Below, piece by piece: positions 1-11,520 of a DNA stretch of 41,346 nucleotides. A program made the translations under genes and the position numbers. The first letter of the stretch is position 1. Each line of letters opens with the position of its first letter. The stretch spans positions 1 through 41,346 of the forward strand of contig MCFL01000210.1 in assembly GCA_002102555.1 (NCBI GenBank), written 5' to 3'. The notes under the pieces are model-generated. The model had not been told where the DNA came from. It was given only the letters and a program-made list of their open reading frames with translations, and did no database searches. This DNA is from Catenaria anguillulae PL171 (lineage: Eukaryota; Blastocladiomycota; Blastocladiomycetes; Blastocladiales; Catenariaceae).

Positions 1-98
1 CATCACAAGCCGACGGCACACCCAGCTCGCCCGTCGCCTCGGTCCACAATGCCCTCGCCACCACCTCAAAGAGACCCCCACAATCCTCGTCCACCGCC

Positions 99-2488
99 AT
101 GGTCTATGCAACATCATTCTTCTGCTGCCGCCATTTCGCCAGCACCCGACCTAGGCTCGCCGCCTCCCTCAGACCCCTCATCCGCACTCCTTGCCCAAAA
201 CCGCTTTCTGCTCCATCGACTGCCCTCGCCACCGTCTCCGCGCAAGTCAAGGCCGCAGCCGCGTCTTCCGACACACTCATGGTGAAGCCCGGCGCACAGC
301 CCAACGGCACGTCCCAGTCGAGCATGACGCTTACAAAGAACTTGTCGCAGTTTCTGCTCAAGCTCTACAACATGGTCGACGACCCGACCACGGACGATCT
401 GATCCACTGGTCCGACGCCGGCACATCGTTTGTCGTGGAACATGCAGAAGAGTTGGCAAAGAGCGTGCTGCCAAAGTTTTTCAAGCATTCCAACTTTTCT
501 AGCTTTGTACGTTTACTTTTGTTCATGCTTGCCACTAGTTTCCTCACATCATTGACCGTTCGTTTCGCATATAGGTCCGGCAACTTAATATGTACTCGTT
601 CCGCAAAGTCACACACATCACCCAAGGGTCGCTCACGGGCAACTCTGACGACCACCGGTGGGAGTTTTCCAACGACCACTTTATCCGGGGCCTTCCCGAT
701 CAACTATGCTTTATCACGCGCAAAAAGGCATCGGCCGCCGCCGCCTCCTCTTCATCCTCTCACGCCGACGCCGACGCTGCCGGTGCCTCGGCCGCTGCAG
801 GCACACTTTCGGGTCCGTCACACGCATCGACCGCCGCTGCCGGATCCGGTGACATCTCCAACGTGCTCGTTGAAGTGTCCAACGTGCGCAAACATCAACT
901 GACGCTGTCGAGCGAACAAAAGGAATTGCAAGCACACGTGCAATTACTTTGGCGCGACATGCTATCGACAAAGGACCAAGTTGCCCGGCAGCAAGTCACC
1001 ATTGACAAGATCCTGAGGTTTTTGGCCAGCTTGTACTCTGCAAAAGACGCAAAGGGCGGCCCCGCCGGTGGCGGTAACAACAAGTTGTCGACCGATGGCA
1101 GTGGCGATCAGGGAGGCGCAGCGGGCGGCGGGGTGGGCAGCGGGCGCGAGCCCGACGCGTCGGGCATTCGCAAGCGCAAATTGCAGTTGCTCGAGTACAA
1201 TCCTATGCCGTCGTCGTCATCATCGGCCTCTGGAAGCGGTGCGGGTGCAGGTTCCAGACACGGGTCGCCCGCGGGGTCGCCGGCCATCATGGACCTGGAT
1301 GGGTTTCCCGAGGGCGTTGGCGTCGCGGATATTGAGCAGTTGCCGGATTCGCCCACGGCATCTGCTATGCATGTGCCGCCAATGCGGTTGGAGGAAGTGC
1401 ATGAGGATGGCGACGACGAGGATGCGCGTGGAATGGCCGAACCGGATGATGGCATGGACGTGGACGGGATTCGAGTCACGTCGTCATCGGCCGTGGCCGC
1501 AGCGACAAAGGCAAAGGGTAAGGCCAAAGCTAAGGGCTCGAATGGTGCTGCGACGCCGGCGCCCCGGCGCGCGTCAAAGGCTTCGGCGTCGGGGGCAGGA
1601 ACAGGAGCAGCAGGCAGCCGGCGGTCCGCGTCAAAGTCGAGCAGTGCGGCTACGGCGCTTGAGGCGGTTGCATCGGCTGGAACAGTCTTGTCGCCGCCAC
1701 CCACAAAGGCTGCTCGCAAGTCGAATCGAACCGCAGGCACAGCGAGTAAAGCTAGCGGAAGTCGATCATCACCTGCGTCCTTGTCGTCGCCATTGACGCC
1801 TTCCATGGCGAATGGACACGTAAATCCACCACCGTCCGCCGCTCAGGCGGAACCCAGTTCAGCCCCTCCACTCGTTTCGCTTCTCCCCATAGACCTCCCA
1901 ATGCACCCAACGACCTCGATCGCGTCCTCGGCTTCAGCCCCGGCCGCCGCCGCACCAACGCCCGAGGAACGGCTTCTGTGGCTCACGTCGGAAACCTCGC
2001 GCCTCGGATCCAACGTGCATTCGCTCAATCCAGCCATCGATGATCTGACATCCACCGCGGCCGCCGAGCTTGCCGGCGCGACCGACTTGGATCTCGATGT
2101 GCTTCTCGGATCCCTTCCCGACTTGTCATCGGCTCCAACAAGTGTGATTGGAGCGGCAGCTGCGCCGCCGCCGCCACCGCCATCCACGGCGGCTCCAGCA
2201 CTTGCGCCCGGCGGCATGCCGCCCTTGTCGCATGATGCCATCATGTCACTGTTGCAACACCCAAATGCCATGGCCATGTTGGCCGCGGTCCAGGGGGCCG
2301 GCCCGAGCGCACCGGGGTCGCATCCAGATTGGTCGCAGTTGGGTGTGGGCGCCGGCCAGGGGCAGGGCAAATTGGCAAGTCCCGCGGCAGCGAGTGCGGC
2401 AACAGCACCGTCGCCCAATCTGGGTGACTTGTCTGCGTTTTTGTCGTTTGAGAGCGATAACGATGGTGATGCTGCCATGGGCGATTGA
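99..2488 (+). CDS. HSF1: Heat-shock transcription factor (HSF1-like)
   Basis: Trimeric nuclear activator that binds heat-shock elements (nGAAn repeats). The winged-helix DNA-binding domain begins near [16 protein letters not shown]. It contains [24 protein letters not shown] and, across a 68-bp intron (507-574, GTACGT...ATAG), [25 protein letters not shown] segment and FITRKK close the domain. A coiled-coil HR-A/B trimerisation region follows ([20 protein letters not shown] to [12 protein letters not shown]). The rest is a long Ala/Ser/Pro-rich tail with acidic stretches, as expected for an activation region. The family MYGFHKV motif here reads MYSFRKV, with Gly replaced by Ser. The start is uncertain: ATG at 99 gives 773 residues and ATG at 279 gives 713. 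The frame is open back to base 3, so the gene may begin before the window. Residues before ATG 279 look partly out of frame, and the adjacent frame is the Ser/Pro/Ala-rich one, so a base error there is possible. Family certain; paralogue inferred. Confidence 0.88.
507..574 (+). other. Intron in the HSF DNA-binding domain
   Basis: GTACGT donor and ATAG acceptor, 68 bp. Removing it joins AGC TTT to GTC CGG and restores the invariant SFVRQLNMY motif of heat-shock factors, so both ends are well supported. Confidence 0.93.
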
Positions 2489-2915
2489 ACATTGCATCAT
2501 GTGCAAATGTGTGGGTGTGCCGTTTCTCTTTCTCTTCCATTTTCTTCTGCAGTGCGAGTTTTCTCATGATGATAGTTTTTCATACCTCTTTCGCATGTCC
2601 ATGCATTCATTGTTATTTATTTCATTCATTCGGTTCACTTTGTCATGAGTATACATGTTCTATCTGTCGAAAAGGGAAACAAAAAAAAAAATCAGTCTGT
2701 CTATTGCGATTTTGGTCCCAAATTTGCGTCGCGACGCTGAAGGATCGCGGATCAGCATCGCACGTTTTCAGAATCGCAGTGAACAAATGCACACGAGCAC
2801 GAGCCACGCGACCCTGATTTGTTCACAAAACGCCAGGATCGCCAACCGTAAATTTTGAACCGAAACCACAATACAGTGCATGACATCTTCACCGTCTGGG
2901 CTGTATGTTCTTGAC
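2489..2915. other. Convergent intergenic region / 3' ends
   Basis: Lies between the HSF stop and the stop of the minus-strand gene at 2916. AT-richer than its flanks, with an 11-A run at 2681-2691. I see no gene here. A GTAAGT-like donor overlaps the minus-strand stop at 2916-2918, so a short extra 3' exon of that gene cannot be excluded. Confidence 0.6.
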
Positions 2916-5900
2916 TTACCTTGTGCCTCCACGCCCAGTGCTCACAATGCTTCCCTTTCGTGCAGCCAGACGTGCAGTCTGTCCCTCTTGACTTGGCGAC
3001 GGCCCCCGTGGCTTTCCGCTCTGAATCCTCCTCGCGGCCGCGGCCGCCCCCGCCGGCGCAGACCCAGACACTGCATTGTCCGCACCGGGGATCTTGCCGG
3101 GTACAACCGACCCGCGCCTCCCCATTCCCAACACACGACCGGCCGGCGCACTGGCCACGACCGCCGCAGCTCCGTCGGCCCCACGCGCACCCAAGCCATC
3201 TTGACTGCCAGCCACCGGTGCGCTGGATTGCAAGGCGGCTGCGGCCTGCTGCTCTTGCTTGAGATCGCGGTCGAGTCGAATTGCGCGAACAAGTGCAGAG
3301 TCGAGCACAATGTCTGCGTTGGCAAAGAACCAGGCGAGCGCGCGGGCAGCGAGATCAACCGTGTCGACGGGAAGCGTCAGTTGGTCAAAGAGTAACCGCT
3401 GCGACGTGAGCTCGTCGTCGTCGTTGTCGTCGGCTCCCGCGCCAATGGATGTGTCTGGAGCCGCGGCCGCAGTAGGCGGTGGCGACACGGGCGAGCTGGG
3501 TTTGAGTGCTGACGATATCCGCACGGGCCTCGGCTTGAGTGGTGTTGGCTGTGGCGCCGAAGTCGCGGGCGCCCACTTGACGCGTTGGTCGGCAGACCCC
3601 ACACGGTCACTTGCGCCGGGGGTGTTGTGTGCGCCCAATGGCGACGCCGTGTGCGGCCGCTGGCGTAAATGGCGTGCGAGCCCACCGCTGGTTGCGCGTT
3701 GCGCGGTTGCCGAATGCGACTTTGCGGGCAACGTTGGCGCGGGGCCACCCGCGGACGCCGGAATGGTGGGCGAATGCATGCGCCGGCGATGCTTTGCGAT
3801 GCGCGCGTCGATGATGGCTGCAGACACGGGCCGCGAGTGAAGCGCAAGTGGCGTGCCGACGGGCGGCGAAGGTGCACGAGCAAGTTGGACGGTCGAGTCT
3901 GCGGATAACGTGTCTTGGGCAGCCGCCGTGGGTGCTGTGGAAGCTCGCCGAGCTGTAGTTGAGGTTTGGGCAGCGCCAGCAGGGTTGGTGTCTCCTCCAT
4001 TTGCGCCCGACGATTGGGACGCGTCTCCATTGTCGACGACATCGTCGAGTCTCAAAACGCTGCGGTCAGGAACTGGAAACCCCTCCAAAACCGCATGGGC
4101 AAACTCGTCTGGCCCAGGCTGTGGAAGCAAGCGCAAGTCACGCCTTAGATGATCGCGCCAAAATGCCGTGCCCGGACCCAAAAGCTCGTCTCCACGTTTC
4201 GCACTTGCCGGCGTCGGCGACCGACTAGTTCCACGTGCTGGCGACCCACCACCACTTTGCGTGCGCCTCCGTCCTCTCCTCGCTGTCGTTACTGTTGGCA
4301 AATGCACGATCCTCATGTGTGCCGGTAAATCCTCTGTCCAACCTTCCTGCACGACGGCAGGAATCAGGCCGATCGCAAGCCGGTACTGCAACCATTTGCG
4401 GTGCGGGTCGCGGCGTGGGAGTGCCTCGGCAAGAACGAGAATGCGACTCACGTGGCTCAGAATCGAGCGGAATAGAAGCGCTGATGTGGGCGATTGCTTG
4501 CGCAGGTGCCTGCGACAGAGCAATCGGGCGCGCTTGCGCTTGGCGCGGTCGTCAAGGGTCGAGTCGTTGACGATACTGACTAGTTGCGAAAAAATGGCCG
4601 ATGGGAAAAGAGGTGGCGAGTGGATGACGCGCAGGTACTCGCAAGTGGTCCAGGTCATGCGGATGGCCGACGCAAGGGGGTCCAAGAGGACATCGTGGAT
4701 TTGTGCATCGTCTGAAACCATGATTTTGTCAGTGACAGTGTGTCTCTCACTCACTCTCGTGAATGAGTGAGTTTTTCATGCGTTCGCACGTACATTGCAC
4801 AGATATGGCACCGGTTGCTCGAACCCTTTGCATCATGAGCAGCACCAGTATGTCGTTCATGAACGTGAATAGCACCTCGTCCTCGGCCTCTGTCGTTGCC
4901 ATTTCTTCGGCGTGGTTTGCTTGCAAGTCCAACAGTCCAGCAATTGTTGATTCTCGCTCCGTGTCGAGCACGGCCAGCACTCGTGGGTCGGCCGTGGTTC
5001 GTCCTGGTGCACTCGTGAGAAATGCAAGCGCCATCGCCGTCCGATCGATGACAGGTGGGCCGACCGGCACACCCGCAGCTTGCTGTGAATGATCCTCAGC
5101 TGCACCAGATGCTGCCCTTTGCCCGGCACTTGTGGGACTCGCTGTCTCATTGATCGCCACGCCGTCGTCGCCGTTGGGAAACATGTCCAGCACCGCAGCC
5201 ACACCGCCTCCTCCTGTGCTACCCGCTGTCATGGGCTTGGACGACATGGCCGTAATTGCTCGGTTAAGAAGCATGGGCGCGTTGATGTTGCCTAAATCCT
5301 CCTCTTCATCCAGCATGAGCTGTTCGTTGCCCTCCCAATCGTCTAAAGCGTCGCTCGCACGGCTCGACGTCTCGTCCTTGCTCCCGGCCGATCGCACGCT
5401 GCTCCTGGACGTTGCCGTGCCCGATCGCGACGACCCAACGCCCGACTTTGTCGAGCCTGGGCGCAAGTTTGGATTGATGTTGCTCCCATTTTTAGGCAAG
5501 CCAATGGTTCCAAGCGACTCTGGAACAATCATCTCGAGGTCCAAGTTGAGCGTCAAGATCGGTTCATCTTTGAGCATGGCCGATGGCGTCTGGGGCAGTT
5601 TAGATGTTATTCCCGTGGATTTCTTGAGCTTGGACACGAGCCGGCGCGCGGCGGCCGCCCCGTCGTCGTCGCCCGGCACGCGCCGCTTGTGTTTGCGGCG
5701 GACACGCAGGTAACGGTGAATTGGCATGGTTTCGCCGAGTACGTTTTCGACCGAGTCTGGGTCCGGGTCGGTTTGAGCCGAGTCAAGCTTACCCTGTGGT
5801 GGTAATGGGTCGCGTTTGGGTGGTGGGAGAATGTGCGCGAGGCACAGAGCTGGGTTGGCATGTGATAACGCGGCAAAGGAATTGAAGAGCAGAGCATTGG

Positions 5901-6270
5901 GGCGCTGAGAGGGGGGCGTGGGTCGTCGACTTGTCAGGAACTGTGAGTGCTGCAAGCGGATCACGTCGTGGGCGTTGAGTATGGAATGCAAATGTTTGTT
6001 GTTGGTGATGGGAGCGGGTAAACGAGCACTGCCACCAGGGCTAGCGCTGGGATACCGTGATGAGGACGGTGAGGCCAGTTGGCCGCCGTGTTTGACGCAC
6101 AGTTTGAGGGGCTTGAATACGAGGTTGTCATGGTTATGCCGAGCAGATTTGGCGGATCCGTGCAGTCGAAGGTGTCGCTCAATGGCTTCAGGTGAGTGAG
6201 AAAGCGGATTACATTCCGCGTGCAGACAGTCGCGGATGATTACGCTGGTGGAGAATGATGTTGCGGGCAT
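2916..6270 (-). CDS. Uncharacterised 1090-residue protein, possible RhoGAP-like segment
   Basis: Two exons, 6270-4794 and 4711-2916, separated by an 82-bp intron (GTACGT...TTTCAG). The join reads GAISVQ/YDAQIHDVLLD and gives 1090 residues. The start is ATG 6270 (context aacATG). I do not recognise the family. The N-terminal third has one cysteine/histidine-bearing stretch (RDCLHAECN...RHLRLHG) and a basic patch (RVRRKHKRR). The middle is low complexity. A helical core spans the splice site, followed by LFPSAIFSQLVSIV, HLRKQSPTSALLFRSILSHV and YRLAIGLIPAVV. The order of these blocks recalls the second half of a RhoGAP domain, but I see no convincing arginine-finger segment, so this is only a suggestion. 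The C-terminal 350 residues are Ala/Pro/Ser-rich and probably disordered. Gene reality is supported by the splice and the composition; function is unknown. Confidence 0.72.
4712..4793 (-). other. Intron in the uncharacterised gene
   Basis: Minus-strand GTACGT donor at 4793 and TTTCAG acceptor ending at 4712. Splicing fuses two long open frames in phase (1477 + 1796 = 3273 nt, divisible by three). Confidence 0.85.
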
Positions 6271-7365
6271 GTTTCAAAGACTCTGATGGCATTACTGAAT
6301 GGTAAATACATTGCTGGACTCTGCGGTTGGTCGAGAGTAGTCATCGAGTGATTTCATGATGTTCGCATGCCTCAACAAACTGTTCGCGGCAGTTGCAAAT
6401 TGTGCAATCGCGTCTCTTCATGGATCCCTTTTGACTATCCCACTGAGGTCCACAACCTTGCATTTACAGGATTGCCTTGGTTGACGTTCGGTTGATGAGA
6501 ACTCACCGAGCCGCCATCGGCCGCCAAAGAGTATGACATCCCCACATGCGTTTGGACGTCTGCCTTCCACCTTAGTACTTGTGGGCGTCATTGCGAGCCA
6601 AGACAAGATCTTGGCCATGGCACAGCATTCAGCTCATCGGACGCCGAGCACGAGCACGCGGCCAATCAAGTTTGCGCAAGCCAAGACGGCGGCCAACCTA
6701 GGCCTCAAATCGATCAAAAAGCGATTGTGAGTAGAGCCATCCGTGTAATCAACTCCAAAGTGGAGACCACTCGTGTTTCGTGTTGGACCGTAGGGTGGCG
6801 AATGGAAACTGATATGTACTGCATCGTGATATCGAGGGACAAATCATCAAGCATTGCAACGTACACTGACCGCAATAGGAAAGCATACACTCACCGCATT
6901 GGACCCAGCATCATCGACTGGAGTGGGTGACGCCGACTTAAGCCGATTGCGATTTCCATCTCCGACAACTCGGCGCCAACCCAACCGGACCGTGGCCTTG
7001 ACTGCTACTGTGCCGTACGGCGACCATCGCATTGACTATCTCAAGTGCCCAACTCTCATCCCACCACTGACACGAGGCACACCACCCGACCGGGCCGCTT
7101 TCACCTGAAGCTCCACGCTCGCGAGCTCCACAGCCGGTTCAACAACTTCAGGGGCAGGACAAGCACGCTGTTTGTCCGCCTTCCTCTCGAACCAAACGCG
7201 CTCGATTTAGAGCCACTGTGGTATCGCCCTCGCTTGTGCATTCGCCTCGCTAGCTATCTACAAGCCTTTTCCCGCAGCATTCTGAAGCATTCCAAGAACG
7301 GCATCTCTTTCACTTTGAACAACGACCACCCTTTGCGATCGTGCGTGCTAGATCGAGTCCGTGCC
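6271..7365. other. Divergent promoter region
   Basis: About 1.1 kb between the minus-strand start at 6270 and the ankyrin-gene start at 7366. I see no TATA box I would trust. A possible two-exon small gene (6533-6812) is listed separately; otherwise nothing is recognisable. Confidence 0.5.
6533..6812 (+). CDS. Possible small two-exon gene, unknown
   Basis: ATG 6533, or the in-frame ATG 6617, opens a frame ending in FAQAKTAANLGLKSIKKR. It runs into a good GTGAGT donor at 6727. A 67-bp intron of the size typical here (6727-6793, acceptor ACCGTAG) would add only LVANGN and a stop, giving about 70 residues, or 42 from the second ATG. It is basic with no domain I know. It could equally be a 5' untranslated exon of the ankyrin gene downstream, or chance. 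Confidence 0.22.
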
Positions 7366-10281
7366 ATGAATGTATCGCCCATCGTTTCCACGGCAAACAA
7401 CACTGCGCAATCGCCGGCCGCAGTCGGTCCGAATCCGCCACCAAAACCTGTCTCCATCTCCTCCCCACCCGCCATGAGCACCATGGGCACACCTCGCGAC
7501 GCTGTCCCCGTCAGAGCCTCATCAATCAGTACCCCACCTTCACTTGATTCCGCCAACATGCCGACCGTGTCTGCCGCTGCTGCCCCTGCGACCACTCCAC
7601 CCGCCAATTTCGCCAAAATCGCTATGCAGCGAAATTACTCGAGCGAATTTACCGCTTCACCACCCAACGCACCATCTGCACCATCGGGCCTTCGTTCTGC
7701 TGTTGCCTCACCGGCATCCAACTCAAGCAGCGCCAATGGGTCTGCAAGCAGTCTGCATAGCGCCAATGGAGCAATTCCAGGAGCAAACGACGATGCAAAC
7801 TCGAACCATTCCACTGAATCGGCTCCTGATGTACGCACCGCACTGGCCGTTGTGACACTTCCAAGGGAGAGCTCTCCTGCGCCGTCCATTTCCGTGTCCA
7901 TGGTTGGTGGTGCAGGCAACGGGTCATCACTTGCAGCGGGTGGAGCGACCATGGCCTCGCTTCTGTCGGCTTCTTCGTCGTACAATGCCGCGCGGCAGCA
8001 GTCTTTGCGCGAGTTTATGCGTGACGATCGGTTTCCAAGGCGGCAACGCAAGTACTTTTTGTCGCTGCAGCGGTTAGAAGAAACGTATGCACCCGACAAC
8101 AAATTGCAGCCTCCCAAGATCAAGAAAGGTACATTCTGTCTCATTGCTCATCTATCCGAATCAGTCCTGTAACTTCACTTCGTGAACTTGTAGACAAAAA
8201 GTCGGATTCGGGATCGGGTAGCAGCACGATGGGCAAGCTATCCAATCTGCTCGGTAAAAAGAAGCACAAACAGCGGACCGTCAACGGTACACCTTCCCAT
8301 TTGTTCACCTTGCTGCCCATGATTGTCGAATCTCGTTCAATGCTTACTGGCTACTATGGCTCGTGACCACCACCCGCTCAGGCCTGCTTCACATGCTCCG
8401 AATGTCCATCCTTGAAGAACGTCAAGACCTCGCCATTGAGCTTCTCGAGCAAATCCAATCCTCGGTCATCAAAAAGAAGCGTCCAGATGAAGTCAACCAC
8501 TTGTTTCTTCTCGCGCTCTCAAAGCGGATGGAAACGCTCTGCATCCGCATGTACGAAAAGGGATACCCGCCGGATGTCAACTCACCCATCTTTGTTGCCA
8601 ATGTCGCAAAGGGCGAAAAGCCAAAGTTTGGTCACCCGTCATATTTCTTGTTGGCAGTCGGCTTTCGGTTATACGCATTGTCTGTCGCCATGCTCAAGGT
8701 ATTTTCCCATCAACTCGTTTCCTCTCAACGTACGCCAAAGTGCTCGTGTGATTTTTGCTGACTGCCGTGTTCCCCTGCTCTTTGTATTCTCAGAAAGCAA
8801 ACGTACATCAGTCATGGTATGGTGTCACTGCGCTGCTTCTCGCGTGCACAGGCACCCCCGACCAGCCCGTGTCTCTCCCATTCGTTTCGCACTTGATCTC
8901 GGCCGGCGCCAACCCGAACGCAGGCATTCCACTCGAGCAATACCTTGTGCACAAAAAGCTTCGCCCAAAACCCTCTCGCACCACCATGCCACTGGGCTCG
9001 CGCGGCCTCACCCATGTCCCTTCAACAAGCGACACGGCCAGCCTATTTTCCCCACCGACCCCGTCCACCATCGAATCGGGCATTCCACGCATGGTCAGCT
9101 TTGCCGACGGCTCGTTTGGTGGGGCATTGCCCAGCACATCCATGTGCACTGTGCCGCAGTTTGGCCAGTCGACGCAGGCAGGTATCGAGGCGTCCGACAA
9201 GTGCGCGGCGTGGGCAAAGGGGAAAATGCTGTATCCAGTGGATTTGGCGGCGTGTACAGACCAGTTGGAGGCGGTGCAGTTTTTGGTGCGCAAGATGGAC
9301 GCAAAGAGGGTCAAGGAATCGAGTGTGTGCCTTTTGGGCCAGCAGAGCATGGTATTGACTGCTCAGTTGTGGAAGGCAGGCGCAAACTTGGATCAGCGGG
9401 ACTGGGGGTACGTGCTTTTCTTTCTGTCGACTCGTCAATCGCACTCAGGGCCTTTTTCGCACGTGACTGATATGTTGTGATGAAATAGCAACCTCGCCGG
9501 CATTCACATTGCGGCCCGCCTCGGCCTCATTGACCTCGTGTACCTCTACCTCGACATGAAAATCAGCCCCAACCTTGCCGGCGAAAACGGCTGGACGCCG
9601 CTGCACGAAGCCGTTTCTCAACGGCAGCGCGCCCTCTGCCGCCTCCTGTGCCGACGCGGTGCCTCGCCACTTGTGAAAACGACTGCTGGCCAAACAGCAC
9701 ACGACCTTGCCGCGCGCGTTGGGCTGTCGACTCTGGAAGCCTCGGAATACTTTGCAAGCGAACCCACGCCCGAAGAACTTTTGCTGGACGCGTCACTCGC
9801 TGACCGAGTTGCCGCTGCCGCCGCCCCGCCGAGCCCGGCTTCGCTCAATCCCAACGCTTCGGACGCCATCCTTCCACGTGCAGGCGCGTCCATGATGGGG
9901 CCCTCGGCCATTGACCATCTTGCCGTAAAATCGCTGCGCAAGCGGTCAGAGAGTATGCCAAGTGCACCCATTGGCGGACCGCATGACGGACCGCCGGGTG
10001 CGCTTCCAACACTGGCAGGCAAAGAAAAGGCAAAGAAGAAGCGCAGCACGACGCTCGACAAGTTTGCCTTGCTCAAGCAGACCATGTTTTCGGGTGGGTC
10101 GTCGTCCGGGTCGACCGGCGCTTTGGGCGGAGAGGGCAATGGGTTGCCGCCCAGAGCCGCAGCCGCTGTGGCAAAGGCGGCACAGGCGGCACAGGCGCCG
10201 CCGCCGACACCGCCAAAGGGTGGCAAGTTGGGTGGAGCAGTTGGTGGGGCGAGAACTCGGTCGGCGTCAACGGCGGACTGA
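7366..10281 (+). CDS. Ankyrin-repeat protein, five exons
   Basis: Exons 7366-8128, 8194-8286, 8382-8698, 8794-9407 and 9489-10281 total 2580 nt, giving 859 residues. All four introns (65, 95, 95, 81 bp) keep frame. Start ATG 7366 gives MNVSPIVSTANN. Residues 1-250 are Ser/Ala/Pro-rich and probably disordered. A basic linker follows (LLGKKKHKQRTVNG), then LLHMLRMSILEERQDLAIEL. The helical ankyrin region runs across exons 3-5. It includes WYGVTALLLAC, FVSHLISAGANPN, YPVDLAACTDQLEAVQFLV, AGIHIAARLGLIDLVYLYL, GWTPLHEAVSQRQRALCRLL and GQTAHDLAARVG. The C-terminus is Gly/Pro/Lys-rich. Ankyrin repeats are protein-interaction scaffolds, so a partner cannot be named. The same segment order may occur in other fungal ankyrin proteins, but I cannot identify the subfamily. 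Confidence 0.85.
8129..8193 (+). other. Ankyrin gene intron 1
   Basis: GTACAT donor, TTGTAG acceptor, 65 bp, phase 1. Splicing joins PKIKK to DKKSDSGSGSS. Confidence 0.8.
8287..8381 (+). other. Ankyrin gene intron 2
   Basis: GTACAC donor, GCTCAG acceptor, 95 bp, phase 1. Splicing joins KQRTVN to GLLHMLRMS. Confidence 0.82.
8699..8793 (+). other. Ankyrin gene intron 3
   Basis: GTATTT donor, TTCTCAG acceptor, 95 bp, phase 0. Splicing joins LSVAMLK to KANVHQSWYG. Confidence 0.82.
9408..9488 (+). other. Ankyrin gene intron 4
   Basis: GTACGT donor, AAATAG acceptor, 81 bp, phase 2. Splicing joins LDQRDWG to NLAGIHIAAR and restores an ankyrin repeat. Confidence 0.87.
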
Positions 10282-10922
10282 AAGTTGGCATTTTGTGGTT
10301 GGGTTTGGGCCATTGCGCCGTGATGGATTCCCTTGCACATATTTGTATTTCATTTAAAACGCTGCTTCGGTTCCCTCATCACCTTTCTTTTTCTGTTCGT
10401 ATTCCATTGGACGTACTTGATCCATTTGCTGCCGCTCTCCTCCTTCCCCTCGTCATTCCAACTTCAAGTCACTTCGTCATCGTTTCGCCCCCCGTCGCCC
10501 GTCCTCCCCACATTTTGGTTCTTAGCCGTCGTCCTCCTACTCGGTCACGCTCTCTTTACCTTGCTTGCTCATTTTTCTTAATGTCTGATTGTTTATCATT
10601 ACATTTCGTCGACTTGCTTTTGAATAGCCATGTGTGTTCTGCTCGTCGGCCCGTCCCTTTTGTCCCCATCCCGCCCTGCCTCAACGCCAACAAGACGCCA
10701 TTCAATCGCACAATCCCCTGGGGTCGCCTGTCGGGCCGCGGCTCCGTTCCCCTCGGCGGTCCCATTCTTGCCTCTCATCTGCCCTGTCTTTTGTCCATGT
10801 CGCTGCTCCTTTTTCTCCCTACCTGCATACCGGTAGTATGATATGCACCCCCACATTCCCTTGTCCCATCGTGTCGATCGTGTCGACAACTCGCCAACAG
10901 ACGCCCGAGCCGATTTCGCCCC

Positions 10923-11099
10923 ATGAGCGACGATCCCACGGATCGGTACGGCAATGCAACGGGGCGTTCCGGCCGGCCAATCCCGGAACACTCGCATCGG
11001 GGCGGACCGGGGCCGCCTTCCTCAAGCGACCTGATGATGTCGACTGCACGTGAGCAACAGCAGACCAAGCCACAACGCGCTCAGACTGAGTGCCTGTGA
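10923..11099 (+). CDS. Possible 58-residue hydrophilic small ORF
   Basis: ATG to TGA without interruption, encoding MSDDPTDRYGNATGRSG... and ending QRAQTECL. Composition is hydrophilic and looks more protein-like than neighbouring frames. It lies upstream of the isocitrate lyase TATA box, so it is not a leader ORF of that mRNA. A GTGAGC site inside (after MMSTA) could be a splice donor. I recognise no family; it may be chance. Confidence 0.25.
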   Translation: MSDDPTDRYGNATGRSGRPIPEHSHRGGPGPPSSSDLMMSTAREQQQTKPQRAQTECL

Positions 11100-11373
11100 G
11101 GCGCGGTCATGAGACTGGGCTGTCGCCTGTGACTCGGTCTGTGTGAAAAAAGTGCAAGATGAACGCACGTCACCCACCAAGAACAGCGCGGGTGCACACT
11201 TTTTGGCCGAGGACCAAAGTGCTTGGTGCATGTGAAAAGAAGACTGGATGCGAGACATTTGGGCCGTGCACCTTGTCGGCGGTTGCCGCGCGCGGAATGC
11301 ACATGTGGGAGCGAGCAGCAGCGCCATCGATTCACTCATAGTAAGATGGCTGGTTTCCTCATTGAGCCCGCAC

Positions 11374-11380
11374 TATAAAA
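11374..11380 (+). promoter_or_regulatory. TATA box of isocitrate lyase
   Basis: TATAAAA followed about 25 bases later by a pyrimidine-rich initiator-like stretch (11398-11417). It sits 141 bases before the ATG. It is the clearest core promoter in the window and suits a strongly inducible gene. Confidence 0.75.
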
Positions 11381-11520
11381 AGGGCAAATCGACGACGTCT
11401 CTTCTCTCTCTTTCTACTGAACTTGACCTGATCTGTTTCTTTGAGCAGGATCTATTTCCTTCAACGAATCTCCATCAACCCAACACGTCAGCACCCACCG
11501 CCCCCGCCCGTCAATCCATC

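Larger units (their letters stand above)
10282..11520. other. Intergenic region, ankyrin 3' end and ICL promoter
   Basis: The first part is pyrimidine-rich on the plus strand (about 10360-10600) and probably holds the ankyrin 3' end. The last 150 bases are the isocitrate lyase core promoter. A short open frame at 10923-11099 is listed separately. I see no other gene. Confidence 0.55.

Noticed and set aside
1108-1806. Long antisense and alternative frames inside the HSF tail
   Set aside because: Low-complexity GC-rich sequence keeps several frames open; only the frame continuing from the DNA-binding domain is supported.
7045-7365. Upstream extension of the ankyrin gene
   Set aside because: The frame is open, but it begins with GTG and its composition differs from the Ser/Ala-rich N-terminus; ATG 7366 is the first suitable start.
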